From Mesorhizobium sp. LHD-90 (lineage in GTDB: Bacteria > Pseudomonadota > Alphaproteobacteria > Rhizobiales > Rhizobiaceae): a stretch of DNA of 64,000 nt. Numbering within the stretch: the stretch's first letter is position 1; every line of letters starts with the position of its first letter. A program made the position numbers and the translations under genes. The stretch is taken from NCBI RefSeq assembly GCF_030929505.1, contig NZ_JAVFVV010000007.1, positions 62,001 through 126,000 of the forward strand, in the 5' to 3' direction. A model generated the notes under the pieces. That model worked only from the letters and a program-made list of their open reading frames with translations. It ran no database searches and had not been told where the DNA came from. Below are positions 8,346 to 17,086 of the stretch, piece after piece.

Positions 8346-8369
8346 AATTCTCAGGTGCATATACGCACG
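8346..8369 (-). promoter_or_regulatory. 12-bp motif copy 2 plus adjoining imperfect palindrome
   Basis: Positions 8346-8357 are the exact reverse complement of the motif at 7529-7540. Overlapping it, 8356-8369 (GTGCATATACGCAC) is an imperfect palindrome matching its own complement at 12 of 14 positions. The site lies 20-45 bp upstream of the IclR start and upstream of the divergent transporter promoter candidate, a natural place for an autoregulatory operator. Confidence 0.45.
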
Positions 8370-8395
8370 AAGCAATCGGGGAAATCAATTGGCAC

Positions 8396-8426
8396 TTGAC
8401 CGATCTGTGAAAATGATCTTTGTATA
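8396..8426 (+). promoter_or_regulatory. Candidate sigma-70 promoter for the MalEFGK-type operon
   Basis: TTGACC at 8396-8401 resembles a -35 box. TGTATA at 8421-8426 could be the -10 box, with a slightly long 19-base spacer; TTTGTA at 8419-8424 gives 17 bases. It lies about 70 bp upstream of the binding-protein start in an AT-richer stretch of the divergent intergenic region. This is a pattern match only. Confidence 0.35.
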
Positions 8427-8495
8427 TGAATGAAGCGCTCGTCCATGGGCCGCTTCCGTTTTGACGCGGCGCGGCCGCGCCCAAGGGAGGATCGG

Positions 8496-9815
8496 ATGAA
8501 GAGACTGCTATCCGGCGTGTCGGCCGGAGTGATCGTTTTGGCACTCGGCGCCGGCGCGGCTTTCGCGCAGGAACTGCCGGGCAAGTTCGAGGGCGTCACC
8601 ATCGACGCCAAGCTGATCGGCGGCCAGCAGTACGAGGCGCTCTACGCGCGCATCGCCGACTGGGAGAAGGCGACCGGCGCGAAAGTCAACGTCATCTCCA
8701 AGAAGAACCATTTCGAGCTGGACAAGGAGATCAAGTCCGATATCGCCACTGGCTCGATAAGCTGGTGCGTCGGCTCCAATCACTCGTCCTTCGCGCCGCA
8801 GTATCCGGACATCTACGCCGACCTGACGGCGCTGCTGCCGAAGGCCGAGATCGACGCCTTCGTGCCGGCCAACATCGCGGCCTCGACGCTCGACGGCAAG
8901 CTGGTGATGCTGCCGCGCGCCCAGTTCGACGTGTCGGCGCTCTATTACCAGAAGAGCCTCTACGCGGACGAAGCCAAGAAGGCCGCCTACAAGGAGAAGT
9001 ATGGCGAGGAACTGACCCCGCCAGACACCTGGGAACAGGTGACGAAGCAGGCGGAATTCTTCGCCTCGCCGCCGGACTTCTACGGCACCCAGTTCGCCGG
9101 CAAGGAAGAGGCGATCAACGGCCGCTTCTACGAGATGGTCGTCGCCGAGGGCGGCGAATATCTCGACAAGGACGGCAAGCCCGCCTTCAATTCGGAAGCC
9201 GGTGTGCGTGCGCTCGACTGGTTCGTCAATCTCTACAAGGCCAAGGCGGTTCCGGCTGGCACCACCAACTATCTGTGGGACGACCTCGGCCAGGGTTTTG
9301 CCTCGGGCACGGTGGCGCTCAACCTCGACTGGCCGGGCTGGGCCGGCTTCTTCAACGACCCCAAGTCGTCGAAGGTTGCGGGCAATGTCGGCGTCAAGGT
9401 TCAGCCGGAGGGGTCGTCGGGCAAGCGCACCGGGTGGTCCGGCCATCACGGCTTTTCGGTCACCGAAAGCTGCGCCAGCAAGGAGGCCGCCGCCTCGCTC
9501 GTCTGGTGGCTGACCAACGAGGACAGCCAGAAGCTGGAGGCCGCCGCCGGCCCGCTGCCGACCCGCACCGCCGTCTGGGAATGGGACATCGCCCAGGCGT
9601 CCGGCGACGCCTACAAGACCGAGGTCCTGAAAGCCTTCCAGGAAGCCGCCGCGAACGCTTTCGCCGTGCCGCAGACGCCGTCCTGGATCGAGATCTCCAA
9701 CGCCGTCTATCCGGAGCTGCAGGCCGCCATTCTCGGCGACAAGACCTCGAAGCAGGCGCTTGACGACGCGGCCGCCAAGGCGACGCAGATCCTCGAGGAT
9801 GCCGGCGAGCTTTGA
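8496..9815 (+). CDS. ABC transporter extracellular solute-binding protein (family 1)
   Basis: A 439-residue periplasmic protein of the MalE/UgpB class. Its signal peptide covers about residues 1-26 (basic start, 'GVIVLALGAGAAFAQ' core and cleavage). The mature chain has family features such as 'DIATGSISWCVGSNH' and 'LYYQKSLYADEAKK' (ligand-lobe strands), plus a Trp-rich 'LDWPGWAGFF' segment. The ATG at 8496 follows GGGAGG with good spacing; the open frame extends to 8430. It heads an operon of two MalF/MalG-type permeases and a UgpC/MalK-type ATPase, and probably supplies the substrate of the catabolic genes downstream. The substrate is likely a sugar, sugar acid or oligosaccharide. Confidence 0.9.
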   Translation: MKRLLSGVSAGVIVLALGAGAAFAQELPGKFEGVTIDAKLIGGQQYEALYARIADWEKATGAKVNVISKKNHFELDKEIKSDIATGSISWCVGSNHSSFAPQYPDIYADLTALLPKAEIDAFVPANIAASTLDGKLVMLPRAQFDVSALYYQKSLYADEAKKAAYKEKYGEELTPPDTWEQVTKQAEFFASPPDFYGTQFAGKEEAINGRFYEMVVAEGGEYLDKDGKPAFNSEAGVRALDWFVNLYKAKAVPAGTTNYLWDDLGQGFASGTVALNLDWPGWAGFFNDPKSSKVAGNVGVKVQPEGSSGKRTGWSGHHGFSVTESCASKEAAASLVWWLTNEDSQKLEAAAGPLPTRTAVWEWDIAQASGDAYKTEVLKAFQEAAANAFAVPQTPSWIEISNAVYPELQAAILGDKTSKQALDDAAAKATQILEDAGEL

Positions 9816-9829
9816 GGCGCCAACCTTAA

Positions 9830-9997
9830 CCCTCCCCCTTGAGGGGAGGGTCGCGGAGCAACCCGCTCGGCACGAGCGGGTATGCGAAGCGGGGTGGGGT
9901 CAGCGCGGCAGTGCTCCATCCTGAGGTTACCCCTCCCCGGCTCGCAAGCCTCGCTTCGCTCGGCCCGCTTGCCGACCCTCCCCTCAAGGGGGAGGGT
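9830..9997 (+). repeat. Intergenic palindromic repeat, family B copy 1
   Basis: The element fills the gap between the binding protein and first permease. The ends are inverted copies of 'CCCTCCCCCTTGAGGGGAGG' (9830-9853 and 9974-9997). Inside are a second small hairpin (about 9868-9884) and material shared with the repeat at 14380-14611, such as a 'GCGGCAGTGCTC' stretch. It probably folds as a long branched hairpin in the operon transcript. Confidence 0.85.
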
Positions 9998-10035
9998 GCC
10001 GTTGCGCTCTACGATCATCGGAAACAGGACGCTCG

Positions 10036-10932
10036 ATGAAATTCCCGCGGCCCTCCGCACCCACTCTTCTGCTGCTGCCGGCGATCGTCGTGCTGGCGGC
10101 GGTGGTCATCGTGCCGCTGCTGCTCTCCTTCTATTCCAGCTTCACGCCGTTCCGGCTTACCAAGCCCGACACGTTTTTCGTCTTCGTCGGCTTCCGCAAT
10201 TACCTGACCATCCTCTCCGACTGGAATTTCTGGGTCGCCTTCGGCCGCACCGTGCTGCTGCTCACCGTGGCGCTCAATCTCGAAATGCTGCTGGGGCTCG
10301 GGCTGGCACTGCTGGTCGAGCGCGCCTCGCGTGGCCAGCGTGTGCTGCGCACGCTGATGATGTTCCCGATGATGTTCTCGCCGATCCTCGTCGGCTTCCA
10401 GTTCAAGTTCATGTTCAACGACAATATCGGCCTGGTAAACAACGCGCTTCAGGCGCTGGGTCTGACCGATACGGCGATCCCCTGGCTGATCGAGGGGCAT
10501 CTCGCCTTCATTGCCATCCTCACCGCCGAGATCTGGTCGTCGACCTCGGTCTTCGCCATCCTGATCCTTGCCGGGCTGCTTGCCATGCCGAGGGAGCCGA
10601 TCGAGGCGGCGCGCGTCGATGGCTGCACGCCCTGGCAGACTTTCCGTTATGTCGTCTGGCCGTTCGTCATGCCGTTTGCCTACATCGCCATGACCATCCG
10701 CTCGCTCGACGTGGCGCGCGCCTATGACATCGTCAAGATCATGACCGACGGCGGGCCGGCCGGCCGCACCGAGCTTCTGTGGACGCTGGTCGCCCGCACC
10801 GCCTACAGCGACGCGCGCATGGGGCTGGCCAACGCCATGGCCTATTTCTCGATCCTGCTGTCGATCCTGTTCACCGTCTATTTCTTCCGGAAGCTGGCCG
10901 CCGCCCGCTCGCAGATCGGCGCGGAGTGGTGA
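10036..10932 (+). CDS. ABC transporter permease, MalF/UgpA type
   Basis: A 298-residue inner-membrane protein of the binding-protein-dependent transport family (BPD_transp_1) with about six membrane helices. The conserved cytoplasmic EAA loop is visible as 'EAARVDGCTPWQTFRYVVWP' (about residues 194-213), the docking site for the ATPase. It starts at ATG 10036, after a palindromic element, and precedes its partner permease by 2 bp. It should form the channel as a heterodimer with the next gene. Confidence 0.92.
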   Translation: MKFPRPSAPTLLLLPAIVVLAAVVIVPLLLSFYSSFTPFRLTKPDTFFVFVGFRNYLTILSDWNFWVAFGRTVLLLTVALNLEMLLGLGLALLVERASRGQRVLRTLMMFPMMFSPILVGFQFKFMFNDNIGLVNNALQALGLTDTAIPWLIEGHLAFIAILTAEIWSSTSVFAILILAGLLAMPREPIEAARVDGCTPWQTFRYVVWPFVMPFAYIAMTIRSLDVARAYDIVKIMTDGGPAGRTELLWTLVARTAYSDARMGLANAMAYFSILLSILFTVYFFRKLAAARSQIGAEW

Positions 10933-10934
10933 CG

Positions 10935-11801
10935 ATGGACGACAATTCCTCCGCCCGCTTCAAGAAGCGCCTGCTGAAAGCCGGCCACCTGATCGCCCTG
11001 TTCCTGGCGATGCTGTTCATCTGCATGCCCGGCATCTGGATCGTGCTGTCGTCGCTGCGGCCGACGGTCGAGATCATGGCCAAGCCGCCGGTGTGGATCC
11101 CGCAGGAACTGTCCTTCGACGCCTACGTCTCGATGTTTTCCGGCGTCGGCAAGGGCGGCATTCCGGTGCTGGAATATTTCCGCAATTCGCTGATCATCTC
11201 GGTCACCTCGACGGTGATCGCCATCGCCATCGGCATGGCAGGCGGCTACGCTTTCGCCCGCTACCGCTTCCGCGGCAAGTCCGGTATGTTTTTGGGCCTG
11301 ATGCTGACGCGCACCGTGCCGGGCATCGCGCTGTCGCTGCCACTGTTCTTCGTCTATGCGCGCCTCGGCATCATCGACACGCATTTCGGCCTGATCCTCG
11401 CCTATGTGGCGCTCAACATCCCCTTCACCATCTGGCTGATCGACGGTTTTTTCCGGCAGGTGCCGAAGGATCTGGCGGAAGCCGCCCAGATCGACGGCTG
11501 CACGCGCTGGCAGGCCTTTTGGCAGGTCGAGTTCCCGTTGGCCGGGCCGGGCATCGCCTCGGCCGGCATTTTCGCCTTCCTGACCTCGTGGAACGAGTTC
11601 GCGCTCGCCTCGCAACTGACGCGCTCGGTCAACTCGAAAACCCTGCCTGTCGGCCTGCTCGACTACACCGCCGAGTTCACCATCGACTGGCGCGGCATGT
11701 GCGCGCTGGCCGTGGTGATGATCGTGCCGGCGCTGACCCTCACCTTCATCGTCCAGAAACATCTCGTCGGCGGCCTGACGTCGGGCGCGGTCAAAGGATA
11801 G
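10935..11801 (+). CDS. ABC transporter permease, MalG/UgpE type
   Basis: A 288-residue partner permease with six predicted helices. The EAA loop reads 'EAAQIDGCTRWQAFWQVEFP'. The ATG at 10935 lies two bases after the stop of the first permease; the frame is open to 10779, but that region codes for the upstream permease in another frame. A long 'FLTSWNEFALASQL' segment near the C-terminus is typical of MalG-type subunits. It is followed after 4 bp by the ATPase gene. Confidence 0.92.
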   Translation: MDDNSSARFKKRLLKAGHLIALFLAMLFICMPGIWIVLSSLRPTVEIMAKPPVWIPQELSFDAYVSMFSGVGKGGIPVLEYFRNSLIISVTSTVIAIAIGMAGGYAFARYRFRGKSGMFLGLMLTRTVPGIALSLPLFFVYARLGIIDTHFGLILAYVALNIPFTIWLIDGFFRQVPKDLAEAAQIDGCTRWQAFWQVEFPLAGPGIASAGIFAFLTSWNEFALASQLTRSVNSKTLPVGLLDYTAEFTIDWRGMCALAVVMIVPALTLTFIVQKHLVGGLTSGAVKG

Positions 11802-11805
11802 TCCC

Positions 11806-12903
11806 ATGGCCACGGTCACCCTCAACAAACTCGAAAAGCGCTACGGCGCCACGCCGGTCGTGCATGGCATCGACCTGGAGATCGCCGACCGCGAGTTCAT
11901 CTGCCTGGTCGGTCCGTCCGGCTGCGGCAAGTCGACGACGCTGCGCATGATTGCTGGCCTGGAAGATATTTCGGGCGGCGAGATCAGGATCGGCGGCAAG
12001 GTGGTCAACGACCTGCCGCCGCGCTCGCGCAACATCTCGATGGTGTTCCAGTCCTACGCGCTCTATCCGCACATGACCGTGCGCGAGAACATGGGCTTTT
12101 CGCTGAAGATCGCCGGGCGGCCGCAGGCGGAGATCGACAAGGCGGTTGCGGAAGCGGCTTCCATCCTCGGACTGGAGCAACTGCTGGAGCGCCGCCCCTC
12201 GCAGCTTTCCGGCGGCCAGCGCCAGCGTGTCGCCATGGGCCGCGCCATCGTGCGACGGCCGGAGGTTTTTCTGTTCGACGAGCCGTTGTCGAACCTCGAC
12301 GCGAAGCTGCGCAGCCAGGTGCGCACCGAGATCAAGAAGCTGCATGCCCGAATGCAGACCACCATGGTCTACGTCACCCACGACCAGGTCGAGGCGATGA
12401 CCTTGTCCGACCGCATCGTCATCATGCGCGACGGCCATATCGAGCAGGTCGGCACGCCCGACGAGGTGTTCAAGCGCCCCGCCACCCATTTCGTCGCCGG
12501 TTTTATCGGCTCGCCACCGATGAACCTCTTCGAGGCGACCGTGGCCGACGGTGGGCTCGCCTTCCCTGGCGGCGCGACGCTGCCGCTGCCGGCGCGGTTC
12601 CGGCAGAACGTCACGGCCGGGCAGAAGGTGGTGTTCGGCCTGCGCCCGGACGACGTCTATCCGGCCGGCCACGGCCTGCATTCCGGCGACGCGGCCGACC
12701 TGCATTCGGCTGAGTTTCAGGTCGCGGTCACCGAGCCGCTCGGCAACGAGACGCTGGTGTTCGCGAGTTTCGACGGCAGGGAATGGGTGTCGCGCATGCT
12801 CAATCCGAAGCCGTTGAGGCCCGGTGACAAGATCGCCATGAGCCTGGACCTGAGCCAGGCGCACCTGTTTGATGCCGCGACCGGCAGGACACTGAGGAAC
12901 TAG
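11806..12903 (+). CDS. ABC transporter ATP-binding protein, UgpC/MalK type
   Basis: A 365-residue ATPase energising the preceding permeases. It shows Walker A (GPSGCGKST, about residues 36-44), Q-loop, signature LSGGQRQRVAMGRAI, Walker B (VFLFDEPLSNLDAKLR) and an H-loop (THDQVEAMTLSDR). The C-terminal ~130 residues form the TOBE/OB regulatory extension typical of MalK/UgpC ('RPDDVYPAG' region). One such protein acts as a homodimer. It follows the permeases closely and is separated by 12 bp from the dehydratase gene, so uptake and catabolism are probably co-transcribed. Confidence 0.95.
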   Translation: MATVTLNKLEKRYGATPVVHGIDLEIADREFICLVGPSGCGKSTTLRMIAGLEDISGGEIRIGGKVVNDLPPRSRNISMVFQSYALYPHMTVRENMGFSLKIAGRPQAEIDKAVAEAASILGLEQLLERRPSQLSGGQRQRVAMGRAIVRRPEVFLFDEPLSNLDAKLRSQVRTEIKKLHARMQTTMVYVTHDQVEAMTLSDRIVIMRDGHIEQVGTPDEVFKRPATHFVAGFIGSPPMNLFEATVADGGLAFPGGATLPLPARFRQNVTAGQKVVFGLRPDDVYPAGHGLHSGDAADLHSAEFQVAVTEPLGNETLVFASFDGREWVSRMLNPKPLRPGDKIAMSLDLSQAHLFDAATGRTLRN

Positions 12904-12915
12904 GAGGAGGGGGCG

Positions 12916-14037
12916 ATGGCCAGGATCGAAAAAGTCGAGTTGCGGATGGTGGACCTTGTTCCCAAGGTCAAGCGCACCGACGCCATCCAGAGTTTTGTCT
13001 CCCAGGAAACGCCGATCGTCACCATCACCGATTCCGACGGCGCGACCGGCACCGGCTATTCTTACACGATCGGCACCGGCGGCTCGTCAGTGATGCGGCT
13101 TTTGGCCGACCACCTCGCGCCGCGCATCATCGGCGACGACGCCGACATGATCGAGGCGATCTGGCACAAGCTGGAATTCGCCACCCATGCCACCACCATC
13201 GGCGCCATCACGGCGATCGCGCTGGCGGCCATCGACACGGCTCTTTGGGATCTGCGCGCGAAAAAGCAGAAGCTCCCGCTGTGGAAGCTCGCCGGCGGCG
13301 CGCGCGACAAAGTTCCGCTCTACACCACCGAGGGCGGCTGGCTGCATATCGAGCCGGAAGCGCTGGTCGATGATGCGCTCCAGGCCAAGGCAAACGGTTT
13401 CCGCGGCTCCAAGGTCAAGATCGGCAAGTCGCACGGCGCCGAGGATTTTGCCCGGCTCTCCGCCGTGCGCAAGGCGGTCGGCGACGGTTACGAGATCATG
13501 ACCGACTGCAACCAGGGTTTTGCCGTGGACGAGGCGATCCGCCGCGCCGAGCGGCTGCGCGAACTCGACCTTGCCTGGATCGAGGAGCCGCTGCCGGCCG
13601 ACGACATCGACGGCCATATCAGGCTCAACCGGTCGACTTCCACGCCCATCGCCGTCGGCGAATCGCTCTATTCCATCCGGCATTTTCGCGAGTACATGCA
13701 GAAGGGCGGCTGCTCGATCGTCCAGGTCGATGTCGGCCGCATCGGCGGCATCACCCCATGGCTGAAGGTCGCCCACGCGGCGGAAGCCTTCGACATGCCG
13801 GTCTGCCCGCATTTCCTGATGGAACTGCATGTCAGCCTGGTCTGCGCCATCCAGAACGGCAAATATGTCGAATACATCCCCCAACTCGACGATCTGACCG
13901 GCAAGCGCATGGAGATCGTCGACGGCTGCGCCCTCGCCCCATCCGACCCCGGCATCGGCATCGACTGGGACTGGGACGCTGTTAAAAGGATGAGCGTTCC
14001 GGAATTCACCCGGGAGATCACCAAAGGGGAGGGATGA
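12916..14037 (+). CDS. Mandelate racemase/muconate lactonizing enzyme family dehydratase
   Basis: A 373-residue enolase-superfamily enzyme, most likely an acid-sugar dehydratase. Catalytic and metal positions visible: KxK at K166/K168, metal ligands D197, E223 and E249, D272 paired with H299 as the general acid/base dyad. The 'GGWLH' segment and KxK + His-Asp dyad place it in the mandelate racemase subgroup, near galactarate/talarate-type dehydratases. A strong Shine-Dalgarno (GGAGGAGGGGGC) precedes the ATG. It would remove water from an aldonate or aldarate to give a 2-keto-3-deoxy acid. The exact substrate is not determinable here; a second such dehydratase lies at 17256. Confidence 0.9.
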   Translation: MARIEKVELRMVDLVPKVKRTDAIQSFVSQETPIVTITDSDGATGTGYSYTIGTGGSSVMRLLADHLAPRIIGDDADMIEAIWHKLEFATHATTIGAITAIALAAIDTALWDLRAKKQKLPLWKLAGGARDKVPLYTTEGGWLHIEPEALVDDALQAKANGFRGSKVKIGKSHGAEDFARLSAVRKAVGDGYEIMTDCNQGFAVDEAIRRAERLRELDLAWIEEPLPADDIDGHIRLNRSTSTPIAVGESLYSIRHFREYMQKGGCSIVQVDVGRIGGITPWLKVAHAAEAFDMPVCPHFLMELHVSLVCAIQNGKYVEYIPQLDDLTGKRMEIVDGCALAPSDPGIGIDWDWDAVKRMSVPEFTREITKGEG

Positions 14038-14369
14038 ACATGCAGCGCATGGGTTTGGTTCTCGGCATCAAGCCGGAACACATTGCCGAATACAAACGGC
14101 TGCACGCGGACGTATGGCCCTCGGTGCTGGCCAAGATCGCCGATTGCAACATCCGCAACTACTCGATTTTCCTGCGCGAGCCAGAGAACCTGATGTTCGC
14201 CTATTTCGAGTACCATGGCAGTGACTTCGCCGCCGACTCAGCCAAGATGGCTGCCGATCCCGAGACGCAGCGCTGGTGGGCAGTCAACATGCCGCTTCAG
14301 GCTCCGCTCGACACCCGCAAGGAGGGCGAGTGGTGGGCAGGCATGGAAGAGGTGTTTCATGTGGACTAG
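14034..14369 (+). CDS. L-rhamnose/L-fucose mutarotase family protein (DUF718)
   Basis: A 111-residue dimeric alpha/beta-barrel protein of the RhaM family, which interconverts alpha and beta anomers of a deoxy-sugar. Family positions are visible: the His in 'RLHADVWPSVL' (about residues 22-32), 'NYSIFL', the acidic 'FAYFEYHG' strand and a 'RWWAVNMP' pair of tryptophans. The ATG overlaps the stop of the dehydratase gene (ATGA), so translation is coupled; a second ATG lies two codons on. Its presence points to a 6-deoxy sugar such as L-fucose or L-rhamnose as the pathway substrate. Confidence 0.9.
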   Translation: MNMQRMGLVLGIKPEHIAEYKRLHADVWPSVLAKIADCNIRNYSIFLREPENLMFAYFEYHGSDFAADSAKMAADPETQRWWAVNMPLQAPLDTRKEGEWWAGMEEVFHVD

Positions 14370-14379
14370 CGCCGACGTC

Positions 14380-14611
14380 TCCCTCCCCCTTGAGGGGAGG
14401 GTCCGGCCGCAGGCCGGGGGAGGGGTCATAGCGGCAGTGCTCGGCGTTCCTTCTTCCGTCGCAGCATTAGGTTGGCGCGCGACCGCTTGGACCCCCTCTG
14501 ACCGCTTCGCGGTTATCTCTCCCACGACGGGGGAGAGCAGGTTGGCGCGCGGCCGCACAGACTCCACCCGGCCCTTCGGGCCGTCCTTCGGCCCCCCTCA
14601 AGGGGGAGGGA
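14380..14611 (+). repeat. Composite intergenic palindromic repeat, family B copy 2
   Basis: The outer arms are inverted copies of 'CCCTCCCCCTTGAGGGGAGG' / its complement (14380-14403 and 14589-14610). They enclose a further inverted pair and a direct repeat of 'AGGTTGGCGCGCG' (about 14469 and 14531). It looks like one palindromic element inserted in or fused with another. It fills the whole gap between the mutarotase and the oxidoreductase genes. Confidence 0.8.
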
Positions 14612-14618
14612 AAGCGCC

Positions 14619-15686
14619 ATGACCTTCTCCCCATCCTCCCTCGCCCAGTCCTGGCCCGCCCCGTCGAAGCCGCGTCCGGTCGTCACCTTCGGCGCGGGTT
14701 CGATCGTCGGCGACGCGCACTATCCGGCCTACCGGAAAAGCGGCGTACCGATTGCCGGCCTCTATGATCCCGACCGCGCCAAGGCGGAAAAACTCGCTGC
14801 CGCCTGGGGCGTCAAGGCATTTGCCTCGGTCGCCGAGGCGGCAGCCGTCGAGGGCGCGATCTTCGACCTCGCCACGCCGCCGGACCGCCATGCGCAGGTG
14901 CTCGCCGCGCTGCCGGACGGTGCTGCCGCGCTGATCCAGAAGCCGATGGGCGCGGATCTCGCAGGCGCCACGGAAATCCTGAAGATTTGCCGGCAAAAGA
15001 AACTTGTCGCCGCCGTCAATTTCCAGCTCCGTTTCGCGCCGATGATGCTGGCTCTGAAGGACGCGATCGCCAGGGGGTGGCTCGGCGAGGTGGTCGATTT
15101 CGATGCGTTTCTGGCGCTCGACACGCCGTGGCAGCTCTGGGAATTTCTGCTCAAGGCGCCGCGCGTCGAGATCGCCATGCATTCGATCCATTACCTCGAC
15201 CTGATCCGTCAATTGCTCGGCGATCCGCGCGGCGTGCACGCAAAAACACTCGGCCACCCCAATCATTCGGTGGCGCAGACGCGCACCAGCGCCATCCTCG
15301 ACTATGGCGAGCGGGTGCGCTGCAACCTGTCGATCAACCACGACCACAAGTTCGGGCGAAAGTACCAGGCCTGCGAGTTCCGCGTCTGCGGCACCGAGGG
15401 CGCGGCCTATCTGAAGCTCGGCGTCAATCTCGACTATCCCAGGGGCGAGCCCGACATTCTGGAAATCTTTCCGAAGGGCGGTGACGGCTGGGTGAACGTG
15501 CCGCTGTCGGGCACATGGTTCCCGGACGGATTTGTCGGCCGCATGGCCAATCTGCAGCGTTTCGTGGCGGGCGAGGATTCCGAGCTGGTGAGTTCGGTCG
15601 AGGATGCCTGGAACACCATGGCGCTGGTCGAGGCCGCCTATCAATCGAGCGCCGCGCCGGCCACGCCCCTAGCAAAAAGGCCCTGA
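14619..15686 (+). CDS. Gfo/Idh/MocA family oxidoreductase
   Basis: A 355-residue NAD(P)-dependent oxidoreductase. The N-terminal Rossmann fold has '[17 protein letters not shown]' (about residues 21-37). The usual EKP motif reads QKPMG (about residues 107-111), a conservative variation. The C-terminal substrate domain contains '[18 protein letters not shown]', with the family's catalytic His region. In this locus it is the only obvious candidate for oxidising a free sugar to its lactone, although such proteins also act on sugar acids or inositols. That assignment is inference from context. Confidence 0.88.
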   Translation: MTFSPSSLAQSWPAPSKPRPVVTFGAGSIVGDAHYPAYRKSGVPIAGLYDPDRAKAEKLAAAWGVKAFASVAEAAAVEGAIFDLATPPDRHAQVLAALPDGAAALIQKPMGADLAGATEILKICRQKKLVAAVNFQLRFAPMMLALKDAIARGWLGEVVDFDAFLALDTPWQLWEFLLKAPRVEIAMHSIHYLDLIRQLLGDPRGVHAKTLGHPNHSVAQTRTSAILDYGERVRCNLSINHDHKFGRKYQACEFRVCGTEGAAYLKLGVNLDYPRGEPDILEIFPKGGDGWVNVPLSGTWFPDGFVGRMANLQRFVAGEDSELVSSVEDAWNTMALVEAAYQSSAAPATPLAKRP

Positions 15687-15687
15687 G

Positions 15688-16140
15688 ATGGAGCAGATCA
15701 CCTATTTCGAGGACTATGAGATCGGCTTCTCGCGCACCACGCTTGGCCGCACCATCACCGAGACCGACTTCGTCGTCCATGCCGGCCATACCGGCGATTT
15801 CTTCCCGCACCACATGGACGCCGAATACATGAAGACGACGCCGTTCGGGCAGCGTATCGCCCACGGCACCATGGTCTTTTCCATCGGCGTCGGCCTGACG
15901 GCCAGCGTCATCAACCCGGTCGCCTTCTCCTACGGCTACGACCGGCTGCGCTTCGTCCGCCCGGTGTTCATCGGCGACACCATCAAGACGCGCGCCACCA
16001 TCACCGCCAAGGAGGAAGACCCGAAGCGCCCCGACGCCGGCCGCGTCATCGAGCGCAACGAGGTGATCAACCAGCGCGGCGAGGTCGTGCTGGCGGCGGA
16101 CCACATCTACGTCGTCGAGCGACGGCCGAAGGTCGCTTGA
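15688..16140 (+). CDS. MaoC-like hot-dog fold protein
   Basis: A 150-residue single hot-dog protein of the MaoC dehydratase family. The hydratase-like motif is visible as '[20 protein letters not shown]' with 'RIAHGTM' following, where Asp and His would be catalytic. It starts 1 bp after the stop of the oxidoreductase, so the two are co-transcribed. MaoC proteins usually hydrate or dehydrate enoyl-CoA thioesters, which is unexpected in a sugar locus. It could process an acyl-CoA product of the pathway or have a different substrate. Confidence 0.88.
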   Translation: MEQITYFEDYEIGFSRTTLGRTITETDFVVHAGHTGDFFPHHMDAEYMKTTPFGQRIAHGTMVFSIGVGLTASVINPVAFSYGYDRLRFVRPVFIGDTIKTRATITAKEEDPKRPDAGRVIERNEVINQRGEVVLAADHIYVVERRPKVA

Positions 16141-16173
16141 CGCGACAGAAGAGTAACTCTGGAAGAAGGCTGA

Positions 16174-16322
16174 ACCACCCCCACTCCGGCCCTTCGGGCC
16201 ACCTCTCCCCCTTGCAGGGGTAGAGGAAACCGAGCTGGATGAGCGCCGGCATTGCGGCAGCGCATTTCCTGTACCCCTGTCAGGGGGAGAGGTGGCCCGA
16301 AGGGCCGGAGTGGGGGTGTTTA
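16174..16322 (+). repeat. Intergenic palindromic repeat, family C
   Basis: Long inverted repeat between the MaoC-like and SDR genes. The left arm (about 16174-16226) and right arm (about 16270-16322) share 'CCACTCCGGCCCTTCGGGCC' and its complement, followed by a 'CCTCTCCCCCTTGCAGGGG' inner hairpin. It is the same class of element as the others in this half of the window but with a different arm sequence. Confidence 0.85.
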
Positions 16323-16354
16323 GGCACCGAGCAAAACGAACGAAGGCCAACACC

Positions 16355-17086
16355 ATGACAGACCTAACCGGCAAGATCGTCCTCATCACCGCCGCCGCGC
16401 AAGGCATCGGCCGCGCCTCGGCGCTCGCCTTCGCGCGCGCCGGCGCCACCGTGCACGCCACCGACATCAACGAGAAGGCGCTGGCCGAGCTCGCCGGCGA
16501 GAAGAACATCTCGACCCAAAAGCTCAATGTGCTGGACGATGCCGCCGTCAGCACTGCGGTCGCCGGGATCGGCCGCGTCGACGTGCTGTTCAACTGCGCC
16601 GGTGTCGTCCACGCCGGCTCGCTCCTGGAGATGCCGGACTCTGATCTCGATTTCGCCTTCGACCTCAACGTCCGAGCCATGGTGCGCACCATCCGCGCCG
16701 TGCTGCCGGGCATGCTGGAGCGCGGCGACGGCGCCATCGTCAACATGGCGTCGGTCGCTTCCAGCATGAAGGGCGTGCCGAACCGCTTCGCCTATGGCGT
16801 CACCAAGGCGGCCGTCATCGGGCTCACCAAATCGGTTGCCGCCGACTATGTCGGAAAAGGCATCCGCTGCAACGCCATCTGCCCCGGCACAGTGGAGAGC
16901 CCCTCGCTGCAGGACCGGCTGCGCGCCCAGGGCGACTATGACGCGGCCCGCGCCGCCTTCATCTCGCGCCAGCCGATCGGCCGCATCGGCGCGCCGGAGG
17001 AGATCGCCGACCTTGCGGTCTATCTTGCCGGCGCGACCTACACGACGGGGCAGGCCTATGCCATCGACGGCGGCTGGACCATCTAG
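16355..17086 (+). CDS. Short-chain dehydrogenase, 2-keto-3-deoxy-L-fuconate dehydrogenase type
   Basis: A 243-residue classical SDR. Cofactor motif 'TAAAQGIGRA' lies at residues 12-21, with D37 after the second strand indicating NAD rather than NADP. 'NCAG' is at 80-83, and the catalytic set includes N105, Ser in 'MASVASSMKG', Y147 and K151. The 'SVASSMKGVPNR' and 'PGTVESPSLQ' segments closely resemble the DHRS6/BDH2 and ketodeoxyfuconate dehydrogenase subfamily. With fuconate dehydratase 170 bp downstream, the likely reaction is oxidation of 2-keto-3-deoxy-L-fuconate to the 2,4-diketo acid; 3-hydroxybutyrate is the main alternative. The start at 16355 excludes repeat-derived sequence from 16292. 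Confidence 0.88.
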   Translation: MTDLTGKIVLITAAAQGIGRASALAFARAGATVHATDINEKALAELAGEKNISTQKLNVLDDAAVSTAVAGIGRVDVLFNCAGVVHAGSLLEMPDSDLDFAFDLNVRAMVRTIRAVLPGMLERGDGAIVNMASVASSMKGVPNRFAYGVTKAAVIGLTKSVAADYVGKGIRCNAICPGTVESPSLQDRLRAQGDYDAARAAFISRQPIGRIGAPEEIADLAVYLAGATYTTGQAYAIDGGWTI

